Shown here in pieces: positions 1 to 10,929 of a stretch of 64,000 bases of DNA (its first letter is position 1; every line of letters starts with the position of its first letter). The stretch covers positions 18,318,850 to 18,382,849 of the forward strand of contig NW_023600993.1 of the NCBI RefSeq assembly GCF_014898055.3, in the 5' to 3' direction. A model generated the notes under the pieces. It had not been told where the DNA came from and searched no databases. It saw only the letters and a program-made list of their open reading frames with translations. Made by a program: the position numbers and the translations under genes. The stretch comes from Talpa occidentalis. Lineage: Eukaryota; Chordata; Mammalia; Eulipotyphla; Talpidae.

Positions 1-16
1 TAAAAGATGCATTTTA

Positions 17-284
17 GAGCCTCCCTGGTGGTGCAGGGGTTAAAGACACAGCACTATCAAGGTATCTCCCGCCTCTGCAACATGAGTTGGATCCCTGGCC
101 AAAAGAGATAACCCACATGGTGCAGCAGACAAGACCTCTCCTGTCTCACCTGCTGCTCCCCTCAGCAGTGTATTTTAGTAGATCTACCTATTCTATTCCC
201 CACTTGGTCTCTGGTGAATCCTTTCACCCCCACACCTCTGGCCTACACCCCAGTTCTTGTATACATAAAAAAAAATCTTTAAAA
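17..284 (+). mobile_element. tRNA-derived SINE, sense, intact
   Basis: A sense copy of the window's high-copy SINE: a tRNA-like head (cctccctggtggtgcagg), a tRNA-unrelated middle with the 'gacctctcctgtctcacctgc' type block, and an A-rich tail after 'aatcttt'. It is flanked by a perfect 15-bp target-site duplication, aaaagatgcatttta, at 2-16 and 285-299, which fits L1-mediated insertion. The open frame across it is incidental. Confidence 0.93.
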
Positions 285-375
285 AAAAGATGCATTTTAA
301 CAAGATATCTCCAGGTGGTTCTATACACATAAAATTTTAGAACTTTTAGTTTATCTAAACCTACTCCCTCCCTTT

Positions 376-492
376 TCCTGAGGAAAGTGAGTCTTAAGAA
401 AATTGAATGACCTATTCAAGGTCACAAACTTAGTTTAACTGAAACTCCCCAGTTGAATTTGATTTTCTCTGTATGCCTGCAGACTTCAACTA
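376..492 (+). repeat. MIR SINE fragment
   Basis: The order 'cctgaggaaagtgag', 'gacctattcaaggtcacaa' and a degenerate 3' part follows the MIR core (gaggaaactgaggc, gacttgcccaaggtcacac). It is strongly diverged, as expected for an ancient mammalian MIR. Identified by recollection of the consensus, not by alignment. Confidence 0.7.
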
Positions 493-535
493 TTTACCAT
501 AAAAAATACTGTTACTGATACAATTTTTGTGAGTT

Positions 536-755
536 TCTTTTATTCTGAACTTGTGCTAATGACCTTGTATGCATTATCTCAGTTTTTCCTCTAACACATC
601 CTATGCATTCAGTACTATTAGTATTTCCATTTTATTTTAAAGTAGGGAACCTGAGACCCAGAGATGTTTAATTAAGTACCTAGCCTAAATTATGCAACTT
701 CCATGTAGTAAATCAAGGATTAGAACCCAGGTATCCTGACTTGAAAGCTTGTAGC
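536..755 (+). repeat. MIR SINE, near full length
   Basis: Shows the MIR order: an 'attatctcag' stretch, 'agtattagtatttccattt' leading into 'gggaacctgagacccagag', 'taattaagtacctagcc', then 'ggattagaacccaggta' and 'tgacttgaaagc'. A second MIR in the same orientation lies just upstream. Confidence 0.8.
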
Positions 756-805
756 TGCCTCGCTTGCACATATATCTTTATCTTTTTCTATGATTTTAAA
801 AGCTC

Positions 806-862
806 TATCTACCTACCTACCTACCTACCTACCTACTTACCTACCTACTTACCTACCTATCT
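806..862. repeat. (CTAC)n/(TACC)n microsatellite
   Basis: Tandem tetranucleotide ctac/tacc units with a few c-to-t changes (ttac). Ordinary simple repeat. The 4-bp unit gives a Leu-Pro-Thr-Tyr-type repeat in any open frame across it. Confidence 0.95.
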
Positions 863-1342
863 TAGGGAGCTAAGCTGTTCAGCTAGACCTCTCCAACCAA
901 GATGTTTAATTCAGCCTCTCCGTATGTGGATTATTTCAAGCTGAGGTCAGCAGAGGCCCTTCAGGTTCATGAGAAATGTTTACCACTCCTTAACTACCAT
1001 ATAGGATTTTTACCAGAAATAAACTTTCTTTTGGAGAAACCTATCTGTATGGCAGAGAAAACATTTAATTACAGAACATCTGCTACTTGTCATATGAGTC
1101 ACCCTCTTCTCATCATCATGTGAGTCCCCCTCTTCTCTTCTGGAAGCCCCAGGCCCCTTTCCCATTTCTTAGCTCAGGATAGATACCCTGATTTCCCCCC
1201 CTGGAAGAGAGTCCACATACATGTAGATTCTCCAGACATGTGTAATTAGTATTTTTTGTATTAATCTCTCTGATATTAATGTGATTGCTCAACAATCCTG
1301 AGAAGAATCCAGAGGGATAAGGGGAAATTTTCACTCTTCCCT

Positions 1343-1392
<50 letters not shown>

Positions 1393-1499
1393 AGGTCTCA
1401 AGGCTAATAATATATAAAATAGTGTCATTCTACTTGATGTCTCCTTTTTCTTTTCATTAATAGCAGTTCTTTTCTATAGCTTCTTAGAAAATAAGCAAA
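863..1499. other. Unassigned sequence with a (TC)n microsatellite
   Basis: No gene or named repeat recognised. A (TC)n dinucleotide run occupies about 1,345-1,390. The right edge is the 5' target-site duplication of the next SINE. Confidence 0.5.
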
Positions 1500-1767
1500 G
1501 AAGCCTCCCTGGTAGCACAATGGGTGAAGACACAACTTACGAAGCTCGCCTGCAGTAGCCACTGCAGCACAAGTTCGATCCCTGGCCAGGGAGATACCCA
1601 CTGGTGCAGCAGACCTCTCCTGACTCACCCGCTGCTCCCCTTAGCAGTGTATTTCACTCATTCTGCCTGTTCTGCTCCCCACTCTGTCTCTGGTGAATCT
1701 TCTCACCCCCCACAAATCTGACCTGTACCCCAGTTCTTGTACATATAAATAAGTAAATCTTTTTAAA
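1500..1767 (+). mobile_element. tRNA-derived SINE, sense
   Basis: Same family as the copy at 17-284. The head 'gcctccctggtagcac' is followed by a B-box-like 'agttcgatccc' near 1,571 and the tail 'aataagtaaatctttttaaaa'. The 12-bp duplication aaaataagcaaa is perfect at 1,488-1,499 and 1,768-1,779. More diverged in the A box than other copies. Confidence 0.92.
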
Positions 1768-1779
1768 AAAATAAGCAAA

Positions 1780-3955
1780 TGTCTCTTACCATCTACCCCA
1801 CCTTCTTGTTCCTTCAGCTAACTGTCCTGTCCTTCAGGTCTTCATTCCTAGCCACCTCAGGAGCTCTGGTTTAGCAATCATTGTGGCTCTGGGTGGTAAA
1901 ATCCCTGAATACTGAGGTGGAGGGATAAGATCTCCCTACTCTGAAGCACTCAAATGTTAAAGAAAATGAAGTGTTTAAGAACCAGTCATTACAAGAGCCA
2001 TGCCTAGATAACTGAATTGCTTTTGTGTACTTTCTTGAAAACCCAGCATGCAGGAGGTGGTTTCCAGTAGAAACTCTGCATTCCAATCATCTTAACAACT
2101 GAAATGCAACCCAAGAGTAAATTGGAAACAGCCTTTGTTATGTTCCAATATAGTTATAAGAGTATCACTTCTCTACAGCACCTTAAAAAAATGTTTGGAT
2201 GTTTCAGAGTAAAATAATTTCTCTTGCAATAGTCCAGTACATTCACCTCATCTATGTTCTAACATATTGGTTAAGCAAAAATAATATGAGAAAAAACCAG
2301 CTTTATGAAAACACCTAAATTAGAATATGATTTTTTTAAATTTAAATTTCACTTAACCATAAAATATTATTAAAATGGTAATCCATTTAAACAAAACCCA
2401 ATTTTTACACAGCTTTCTAGTGTCTGCTTATTATATATAGTGACACGGACTGCATATATTTTTGTTAGGTTCACTGTAAATCTAGACAGTAAACAAGTTA
2501 TTTTAGAAATTGTTGCTATGTGAATCATAAGTCACACAACTGCATAGCTCTGTAACATCCCAAAGGAAAATACTCCAAAATTGTATTTATATCTGGGAAT
2601 AAAATCAGTTCATTTGTAGGTGTTCTCCAAAAGGATATTACTGGTGCACACACACAGGCACACACTGCACACACTCAGTGTTTGATTCCAAGTATCTTGT
2701 TAGGCCCCAAGGTCCTTAAGGTAAAAGGCCTGCTTTAATTTCTTTCATTGTGCTAACTTGCTCTTGCTTTAATAAATGTTTGCTGAGCTGAATATTATAA
2801 CTACATCTATCTAGAATTTCTGTGGTGAACTTTAATAGGAAATGGAAAAGATTTGTGATTTTTTGTAATTTTCAATCTCCTGATTTTTGTGATTTTTAAG
2901 AGCTGGTCATAATGCTATATAGTTCTCTGATTTTATTTCTTTGGTACAAAAAAAGCAAAATGAATGAATTGTGATTGAGCCATGGAGCCCAGTTGCTTGC
3001 ATATGTAATCGGGGTTCTAAATTACCACATAAACACAGCTGCAGATTTTTAGTCTGAAGGCTCTCAGAAGCTTGCCGACTGGTGAGTGGGGGGTATTTGC
3101 AGCTCTAAATTTAAGAGCATTATTATGAGCTGCAATAGACAATCATCCCGCCTTATTTAAATCTCTGGGCAACTGTAAAACTAGAGTATATCTTGCTTAA
3201 ATATTCAGGTTTCTTATCTATGCCCAAATCTGAACAAGCAAGGTTAGCTCATTTTAAAAGCTGACAAATTGTATTTTATGGTATGTCATTGCCTGTGATA
3301 TCGACGATGTCACCAGAAGATTAATAGTTTTAAAATTGTACACATTATAAAAAAATTACAAAGGTCATCCAAATTGATAAAAATTTATTTTGCAGGGCAA
3401 ATAGCACCACACAGGAAACTAGATGAAAGTATTTATATTTTTATTTATATATATACACAAATACACATATACACATTCATACTAAAAACTTTTTAGAATG
3501 AAATTCAAGCTGAATTTCAGTTTGAAAAGCAATGAGGAAAGGTAAATTTTAAAATATGTGTTCTCACTAGCTTTCTAATCATCCTTATTTGAGAAGAAAA
3601 GATACTGCTAAAGAGAAGACACCTAGTTTGTTAAATTCTTATTTAAATCAAACAATAAATATGTTTCATGATTTAAATAGTACTTTCACAAAATTTATGT
3701 TTTCAATGACTCCTTTTAAATAATCTCTTAGAGGTCTTTAACAGACTTAACTACTAACTGGAAACTAGGGGAAATTCTATTTCATGCAACAGTTCTTTAA
3801 ACTATTCAATTGCAATAAATCAAATCAGGAAAGTTTTACTTACTGAGTGAAATGGGAACTATCACTGTATTCTAACACTGATTCAATTAATTCAATCGGA
3901 AACTGGAAACAGAGTCAGTTATTATTTGGATATTTTTCTATGGCTGGCTTGATTT
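1780..3955. other. Unique-looking intergenic sequence, possible conserved noncoding element
   Basis: No gene, LTR or LINE recognised. A short CA-rich patch sits near 2,648-2,680. The part at about 2,920-3,330 is less AT-monotonous and contains TAAT/ATTA cores, a CAGCTG E-box and a rare-CpG stretch 'gatatcgacgatgtca' near 3,298. It reads more like constrained noncoding DNA than decayed repeat, which is inference only. Confidence 0.35.
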
Positions 3956-3971
3956 AAGAAGAATCTAGTGA

Positions 3972-4242
3972 GAGGACCTCCCTGGTGGTGCAAGGGGTTA
4001 AGCACGGCACTGTGAAGTGATCAGCAGCCTCTGCAGCAGGAGTTCCATCATCCCCAGCAGGCCAGGGAGCTACCCAGATGGCTCAGCAGACCTCTCCTGT
4101 CTTGCCTGCTGCTCCCCTCAGCAGTGTATTTCAGTGGATCTGCCTGTTCTGTTCCCCACTCTGGTGAATCCTCTCATCCCCCGCAGCTCTGGCCTGTACC
4201 CCAGTTCTTGTATGCATAAATAAATAAATCTTTTAAAAAAGG
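3972..4242 (+). mobile_element. tRNA-derived SINE, sense, intact
   Basis: Head 'gacctccctggtggtgcaag', tail 'ataaataaataaatctttt'. A perfect 16-bp target-site duplication, aagaagaatctagtga, lies at 3,956-3,971 and 4,243-4,258. The long perfect duplication suggests a comparatively recent insertion. Confidence 0.94.
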
Positions 4243-4557
4243 AAGAAGAATCTAGTGACAAAAGTCAGAATGGCATAGCCTGTATTATAAGTAATCTACT
4301 TTGTGGTATAACCTTAACAAGTTATAAATTCAAATTGTTTTCCAGTGGGTAGCCAGTTTTCTTAAGGCTTATCTACTACTATCATCACTTTAATTCAGCC
4401 TAAATACTAGTGTTGACCTGAATAACACACAAATGAAACTAGTATAGGTCATTTATCTTTTTACCCCAACTTTCTAAAATCAGGTATATTTGGGCAGGGG
4501 TGACCATAATGTTGAATAATTTCTAATTGTTCTTCTTACCATAAAAAAAAGTTTGTA

Positions 4558-4816
4558 GGGCCTCCCCTGGTGGTGCAGCGGTTGAGCGCTGGGCTGTGAA
4601 GCTGCCCACAGCCTCTGCAGCGCCAGTTTGATCCCCAGCCACCGGCGAGGGTCCCGCATGGCACGCAGACCTCTCCTGCCACGCCTACTGCTCCCCTCAG
4701 CAGTGTATTTCGTCAGTCTGCCTGTTCTGTTCCCTGCTCTGGCTCTGGTGAATTCTCTCACCCTCCCACACTTCTGACTGTACCCAGTGCTTGTATAAAT
4801 AAATAAATAAATCTTT
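4558..4816 (+). mobile_element. tRNA-derived SINE, sense, GC-rich young-looking copy
   Basis: Head 'gggcctcccctggtggtgca' with many CpGs retained (agcggttgagcgctgg), tail of four aaat units then 'ctttaaaaaaaa'. A perfect 15-bp duplication, aaaaaaaagtttgta, is at 4,543-4,557 and 4,817-4,831. CpG retention suggests it is among the younger copies here. Its antisense open frame is incidental. Confidence 0.94.
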
Positions 4817-4831
4817 AAAAAAAAGTTTGTA

Positions 4832-5811
4832 ATTAAAATTTATTTTAAATTGAAGATGTGCTTGTTTTGTTTTCTAAAAAGAAGCAATATTTATTCTTAA
4901 CATTTTTCAGAACACACAGTCAATTCAAACAAAAAGTTTACATTTTTCTACTGTATTAATATTTTATGTTCCATGAAACAAATATATTGAATACATGAAG
5001 AGCAAGTAAAAATATCACATTTTACTGATTCCAGTGAATTCACCATTAACAAAGAGAATCATTGTAGGAAAGAATCATATGTGTCTTCAGCAAAATGTAT
5101 TCATTTGTAATAGAACAAATGTAATCAATACTTTTGACAAATGAACAATTATAAAATCTCTCATTGTAAGGGAAGCATAGTAGTACTCTAGAACTGGAAG
5201 AAATTCTCGAAGTCATGTGGTAAAGGCCCTCTTGTTTGACAGAGGAGAAATACTGAGATTTGAAAGAAGGAAACCATTGACCTTGAGTTTTTGGAAGCCC
5301 TTGAAAGTGCGACACCTGCATCCAGTTATGTGTTTGTAGAAACACTGTGTTGTGCCTCAATATCCTTTCCTACTTGTTCTGAGTAATAAATTTTCTAGCC
5401 TTACCCAATGCCGCACAGAACGAAGATTATGTTCCCTAGCATCTCTTGTAGCTTCTTTGGCTCAGGGCAATGGATATAAATGGAAATGTGATTGCTTCTG
5501 GGAAGTTCCCTTATGATTAGCTTCTGATTCTTCTTCTCTTCCTGCTAGCTGGATAATTTGTATAATGGCTAGGACTGTAGCAGTCATCTTGAAGGAACTT
5601 GAGAGTGAGTTGTGGAGGCCTGCCTAGAGGAACAATAAGCTAGCATGAAGTCAAATCTCAAGGATTTCATGGAGGAAAATATGGGATCTCAGATTCTAGA
5701 TTTTTCAGAGTGAGAGGATAAATAAATAAAATCTTACCTTGTTGATACAATATTTACATTTTATTTTTCTATTACTCCTAGGAAAGCTCAATTTTAATTC
5801 CTACTCTTTGG
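4832..5811. other. Intergenic; degenerate ancient repeat relics
   Basis: No gene recognised. The segment at about 5,185-5,290 ('tagaactggaagaaattc' to 'gaaatactgagatttgaa') resembles an old mammalian repeat core, and 5,420-5,720 resembles a decayed LTR or DNA-transposon relic ('gactgtagcagtcatcttg'). Neither could be assigned a family by eye. Confidence 0.3.
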
Positions 5812-5868
5812 TGACACTGAGTCTAGAACAGTGGCTGGCATGTAGGAAGCATTTAATAGATGCTTGCA
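5812..5868 (+). repeat. L2/MIR 3'-end relic
   Basis: The phrase 'agtctagaacagtggctggc' followed by 'aagcatttaatagatgcttg' matches the common 3' end of L2/MIR elements (cctggcacatagtaggtgctcaat). Short and diverged. Confidence 0.5.
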
Positions 5869-6074
5869 GCTGTACTGGAAACATCTCTGATATCTTCTTC
5901 TCCTCTTCCTCCCCAACGCAGCACTGCGTCCTTTCAGTTTTGACTCCTGACAACTCTCAAATCTGTGCACAAGTCTCCATTTCCTCTATCCAAGTGAGCT
6001 AAAGCACTTGCCTTGTCTTGCCTAGACTGCTCTAAAGTCATCTGAATTATCTCACATATATCACATCCCTTTCC

Positions 6075-6445
6075 ATGTAAAATTTTTTTTTTATTTTTTT
6101 TTTAGGAGAAAGACCCAAACCTTTGCTGTGGTCCATAGGTCTCATGTTTCTGATCTGATTTCATACAATTTTCAGCCTTGAAAATTCTTGTCCCACCTTT
6201 ACCCAGTTGACTTCCAGGACTTCTTCAATCCTCCCTCTTGTACTGACACAGAAAAGACTTACCTAATTGTGTAGAAAATTTCCACACACGTTTCTGTCCT
6301 GGTATTAAAGACCTACTGTCTCCCACTAAATTGTAAGACCACTGAAGGAAGTGATTTGAATGTTTTGCATACTGTTATGTCCTCAGCATCTAGTATGTTT
6401 CCTGATATACAGTAGATGCTTAATATGTGTTTTCTGAATGAATAG
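6075..6445 (+). repeat. L2 LINE 3' end
   Basis: Shows the L2 3' order: an accctttccc-like body, 'actaaattgtaagaccactg', 'ttatgtcctcagcatctag', 'gatatacagtagatgctta' and terminal 'gtgttttctgaatgaatag'. It is preceded by a T-rich run at 6,078-6,104. An ancient mammalian element. Confidence 0.75.
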
Positions 6446-6511
6446 TGGTATTAAAAAGTGCATGCCTACAATTGGAAAGGCAGCAAACTGGCAGTGGCTG
6501 AGGTTGGAAAG

Positions 6512-6521
6512 AGAAAATATA

Positions 6522-6580
<59 letters not shown>

Positions 6581-6585
6581 TATAT
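6512..6585. repeat. (TG)n(TA)n(TG)n compound microsatellite
   Basis: A (TG)n run, a central (TA)n run and another (TG)n run. Purine/pyrimidine alternation throughout makes it Z-DNA or cruciform prone and length-polymorphic. Confidence 0.95.
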
Positions 6586-7284
6586 AACAATATGTCTACT
6601 GTGTTTATATTATAGAATGGCTATTTAGCTCATTAGATTAATGAAATTCTAAAATAATCTTACTCTATGCCAACTGTGGATCCTCATTTCTGTCTCAAGG
6701 CTAGATTTAATAATTAGGTCAGCAGTCTTCATAGTGATTCTAAGATACCTGGGGGTACCCAAAACCATGTCTGAGTGTCCATGAGGGCCTCCCTTTTCAG
6801 ATTTCCATGAAGCTGAATTTTCTTTATCTACTTCAAGCCAAGCAACAAACTTTAATAGACTGGATGCAGAAGGATTTATAAGACTTCAGCTATCTTCTAT
6901 GAAACTAGACAATGAAGAGATTTGTAAAAATGTAAAATAATGATTTTCCACCTAAATATGCTCCTATTTAAAAAAATATAGTTATCATTTAATAAAAAAT
7001 GTTATTTATGTTAACATGTAATTGTTTATCATTGCCGTTTCTAAATTTATTAGTAAAGAATCTTAAATATTTCTCAGTCCCAATTTTAACACAAAAAATA
7101 TCCACAGAACCACAGAATCCTTCTTTGGGATCCTCCATGTTTTCCAATTTGTTACAAGATCTCCTGAGACCAAAATGTTTGTGAACTGTTGCATTAAAGA
7201 ATCATTTATTAGGTGCAAGGTCTGATCCTCTCTCTAGTGCCAAAAAGGAGTGAAGTAATAGAGAGGACCTAGATTTTTGAGGCT
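6586..7284. other. Intergenic, nothing assigned
   Basis: AT-rich sequence with no recognised gene or repeat family. Open frames are short and have no family signature. Confidence 0.45.
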
Positions 7285-7465
7285 AGTATATATGGTTCTT
7301 GAAGTAGGGGCAGCCTCTGTTTATACAAACTTGAGCAAATCAGTCAACTTCTGAATCACAATCTCTGATTTGTCCACTCTCAGAAATGAAAACCCCTCAG
7401 TAGATTATCTTGAGAATAAAGATAAACATGTAAAAGCACTCAGCATAGTGTAGGGATAAAACACA
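7285..7465 (-). repeat. MIR SINE, antisense
   Basis: On the plus strand, 'acttgagcaaatcagtcaac' then 'ctgatttgtccactctcaga' then 'gagaataaagataaacatg' then 'aaaagcactcagcatagtg' follows the reverse-complement MIR order (ttgggcaagttacttaac, cctcatctgtaaaatg, gcgcttagcacagtg). Confidence 0.68.
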
Positions 7466-8073
7466 CATAATTCTGTGTGTTTGGTGCACAAAATGATTAA
7501 ATTTTATTGTCCATTTTACATTGTAATGAATTTTTAAATCTTTTCTTACACAGATTTTAAGAGCAGAGAGAGACACCATATTGGTGTATGGTAAAAGTTA
7601 ATAACTAACATTCTTGGGGGAAATAGCCTTGCTTATTAACGTTTGCTGATTTCCATGCCAGTTGGGAAGAGATGGATTCAAATAAGCTCTTGTGAACAGG
7701 CAAGAGCCAGTTTCTGCATAAAATATTCTGGTGCCTTTATCAGAAATAGGGGGGATTTTAGGCAGAATTTAGGAGTCTGGTGGAATGAGGGCAACATATA
7801 GGCTAATCTAATATTTTGCCTAGAGTCGTTTCCTTCATATCCAGAGTTCTCAATTCTCTTTTTGATTGTATTGAATGCTGGGGGTCACTGAGGTTACCAC
7901 AAAGATTTGTGTATGCGAATTATCTGCCATAGACACTCCTAAGTCCACTAGCAGAGCAACTACCCAAGGAGACATATTTCCGAAGAACAGGCTGGTTAAA
8001 GTGAAAGAGAATCTACAAGTGTAGCTTAGGTGTCACCTGAGTCCAGGTATAATGCCTGACATGGTGTTTCAGG
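7466..8073. other. Intergenic, nothing assigned
   Basis: No gene or repeat family recognised. Ends at a MER5-type element. Confidence 0.45.
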
Positions 8074-8245
8074 GCAGTGGTTCTCAGACGTGGCTCACAT
8101 CACCTGGGAACATGTTAAAGATGAAAGTCAGTCCCCACCCAGTCCTATAGAGCTATAGACCCTGAGTGTCAGATCCAACCATGTATTTTAGCAAGTCCTT
8201 CAGTGATTCCATATGTGCTTTAACACATGTGTTTGAGATTCCTGG
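8074..8245 (+). mobile_element. MER5A-like hAT DNA transposon relic
   Basis: Starts 'cagtggttctcagacgtggc', then 'catcacctgggaacatgtta', 'agtccccacccagtcctata', and 'tgtattttagcaagtccttc' followed by 'gtgattcc'. This is the MER5A order: terminal CAGTGGTTCTCAAA, ACCTGGGAACTTGTTA, the CCCCACCC block, then AACAAGCCCTCCAGGTGATTC. A nonautonomous hAT-Charlie element. The right terminal repeat is too decayed to place exactly. Confidence 0.75.
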
Positions 8246-8689
8246 TGAAGGGGAAGTTTGGTGGACATAGGCAGTGGGATGACTAGTGTTTTGGAGCATG
8301 GTGTTTCCTGGATAACCTGGATGTCCAGGGTGAGGTTGGGGCAAAGACAAACTGCCACAGGATCTGGTGGGTGCTGTTAGTTACCCAGCTGGAGCCCCTT
8401 CACTGGGCTGGTGCTCTGGTCTTGGCTGCTGCTAATGGCTCATTGATGAACCCTTCTCTGGACAAATGCCAAGGACTGGCTGACAGTAGTTCCAAAACCT
8501 CCTCTTTGCCTCAAAATGAGATTAACTCTGTGATGCAATTCATATTCCCCGTGGATTAGACTAAAGCCAGTCTCCAGCTGAGACATTCTAGCTCAGCTTT
8601 TCACGTGTCTTATCCTGCTTCCGTCTTCACTTTATCGCTTAGAAACAGTCCCTACAAAAAAATCAATTCTAGATGTGGTTACATACACA
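8246..8689. other. Intergenic, nothing assigned
   Basis: Moderately GC-balanced unique sequence. No exon signature that can be defended and no repeat family recognised. Confidence 0.4.
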
Positions 8690-9097
8690 ATGAAAGATGA
8701 CTCAGTCATTAAATAAAAAAAAAAAAACAAAACATGAAATGCTGCCACTGCACCAATATGTATGGGATTGGAGGGGATTATGTTAAGTGAAATAAGTTAA
8801 CTACTGTATGATTTCACCGATATGTGGTACATAAAGAAACAAAACAAAGGAATGAACCAAATAAAGCAAAACAAAAACCCAAACTTTTAAACTCTAAGAA
8901 CAAAATAGTGGTTACCAGAAGGGAAGGGGGCAGAGAGGTGGGTAAATCAGTTAAAAGGGATTAATCGTATAGTGATAGATGGACACTAGAATTGTAGCGG
9001 TGAACATTCGGTAGGATGTACACATGTTAACTTCAGAGGCTGTACACTTGAAACCTATATGTAATACAACAGTATTACCTCAATAAAAAAAAGTTTA
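8690..9097 (+). mobile_element. LINE-1 3' end (old L1M-type), sense
   Basis: Contains the end of ORF2/start of 3' UTR of an older L1: 'gttaagtgaaataagttaac', 'ctgtatgatttcaccgata', 'tggttaccagaagggaaggg', 'cacttgaaacctatatgtaa', ending 'cctcaataaaaaaaag' as polyadenylation site plus short A-tail. No open frame survives. Confidence 0.8.
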
Positions 9098-9884
9098 ATT
9101 CTATAAGAATCTTGGTCATTGACTCTGCTCCCAGACACTGGCTTTCAAAGTCAGGCAATTCTGGGTTTGTATTTGAATTCTCCTGACCATTAACTATGTT
9201 AATTTAGGTGAATTAGGGAATCCCTCTATGCCTCTGTTTCTGTATGTGCTCAGTGGAGCTAATGATGCTGCTTGGATGGTTTGCTGTGGGAATTGGAGGG
9301 ACACTGTAGATACTCCCTCAGCACAGTGTCTAGAGGGTAGTGGGAAATGCCCAGAGTTGCCTTTGAATTTTCCCTGACTTGGGCAAATTAAAGTTTTCAT
9401 GTTGTCTGCTTTGTGGGTACTCCATATGTGTCTAACACCAGGATACCTCATCAATAACTAAAAGCCAGAAGTATTTTTCAAGTTAGGAGTATCTTTTTAA
9501 GTGGTAAAATACTTGGCAAATTGTGGAATGAAAGCACAAAGCATGAAGAGCACTAATTATACAACTAAGGATAGAAGTACCCTGGAAGAGACATGTTTGG
9601 GAGTTCAGAGACTAGAAGAGATGGGTAAAACGTGGGACTTTCCTGGGGCTTTCCCATCAAGCAGTAGTGCTGTTAAAGTGTAGACTTTGAAAACTTCCAA
9701 CCTGGTCTTCACAAGTCTGGGGAGCCCAGCACACTGGAAGACAGGAAAATGTGAGAGTGTTGGAGAAACTTCTTTTCCACCGCCAGTCTTCATTCAGAGT
9801 TCCTTCTGTCTCTGGAGTCTGGACTCAATTGTCACCTCCTCCTAGAAGTTTTCTTCAAACGGTCTCCCCAATCTCACAACCCAG
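9098..9884. other. Intergenic, nothing assigned
   Basis: No recognised gene. Several 60-86 codon open frames occur on both strands without family resemblance or coding bias. Confidence 0.4.
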
Positions 9885-9929
9885 TGTTGTTTTTTTTTTC
9901 CACCATCAGGCTTTAGCTAGTGTAGCAAT

Positions 9930-10032
9930 CTGTATATTTTTGATATATATTTATTCACATATATATTATATATGAATATATTTTTATATGTATATATACA
10001 TATATTTATATATACATACATATATATATATG

Positions 10033-10066
<34 letters not shown>

Positions 10067-10068
10067 AA
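9930..10068. repeat. (TA)n-rich microsatellite tract
   Basis: About 140 bp of alternating ta/tg dinucleotides with many short self-complementary stretches (tatatatatgtatatata). Likely unstable and polymorphic. Confidence 0.95.
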
Positions 10069-10164
10069 ATCTCCTGTCAGTCTCTCTTCTTAGAACAACA
10101 TTAGGGACTCAGTTTGTCCTAGCCACTGCACATAGCAGGTCCTTACTTGGTCTTGAAACTGTGG

Positions 10165-10832
10165 AGATTTTCATACATTGCTGGGGAGAAGTAAATGGAA
10201 ATCTCTGGCTACCTCTTATAAAGCTGACACATGCCTTCCTATGGCCTAATTTCACTTGTCGGTATTTATCCACAGAAATGCAAAAATGTCAACCAAGAAG
10301 AGGCACTTATTAGAATGTTCACACCAGTGCTTTCTGCAATAACCACAGAACCAGAAGGCATCAAAATATCCATGAAAATAAATGAGAAAACCGTTGTATA
10401 CGGACATAGTATACAAAAAAAAAAACCCTATACAAAACACTATACAAAATAATACAAAAAATACAAAAAAATACTATACAAAAAGAACCTTCAACTAGAG
10501 GCAAAAACGAGGCAACTCACTAACATGATGTTGAGTGAAAAGAAACCAGACACACAGGTTACATTCTCCAGGATCACATTTACATAAAATATAAAAGTAG
10601 ACCAAACCAGTCTTCTTGCTAAAAAATCTCAAGTGGACGCCCTGGGTGGGTGGTTGGAGTTGGGGGCTGGAAAGAACTAAAGAGGCGGAACATCAAGGGT
10701 GCTGGTCGCGGGCTGTTCCCTGTTCCAGCTGCTGGTGACAGAGGTGTGTGCAGTTTGAGAACATTCGTCCAGCTGTGCCCCGTGCACTTTTTTAGTGTAC
10801 TTTACTTTAAATGGCAATAAAATTTATATTAA
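10165..10832 (+). mobile_element. LINE-1 3' portion (old L1M-type), sense
   Basis: The sequence runs from 'ttttcatacattgctgggga' through 'ggtatttatccacagaaatg', 'accagtgctttctgcaataa' and 'gttgagtgaaaagaaaccag' to 'gtactttactttaaatggca' and 'aataaaatttatatt'. This is the order of L1 ORF2 C-terminus and 3' UTR. An internal A-rich/taca-repeat patch (10,410-10,485) interrupts it. It abuts the CpG island on its left. Confidence 0.72.
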
Positions 10833-10929
10833 AACAACTGCATGGGATTTTGCTCCAGCGCAAATGACTCTTTTGGGAGCTCTCAGTAGCATTTACCTGG
10901 AGAAAAGTACCGAGGACTTGGGAGTCCTG

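Noticed and set aside
806..862. Leu-Pro-Thr-Tyr repeat protein
   Set aside because: Translation of a tetranucleotide microsatellite, with no gene context.
5046..5360. 104-codon minus-strand open frame
   Set aside because: No domain, no coding bias, and it overlaps a probable old repeat.
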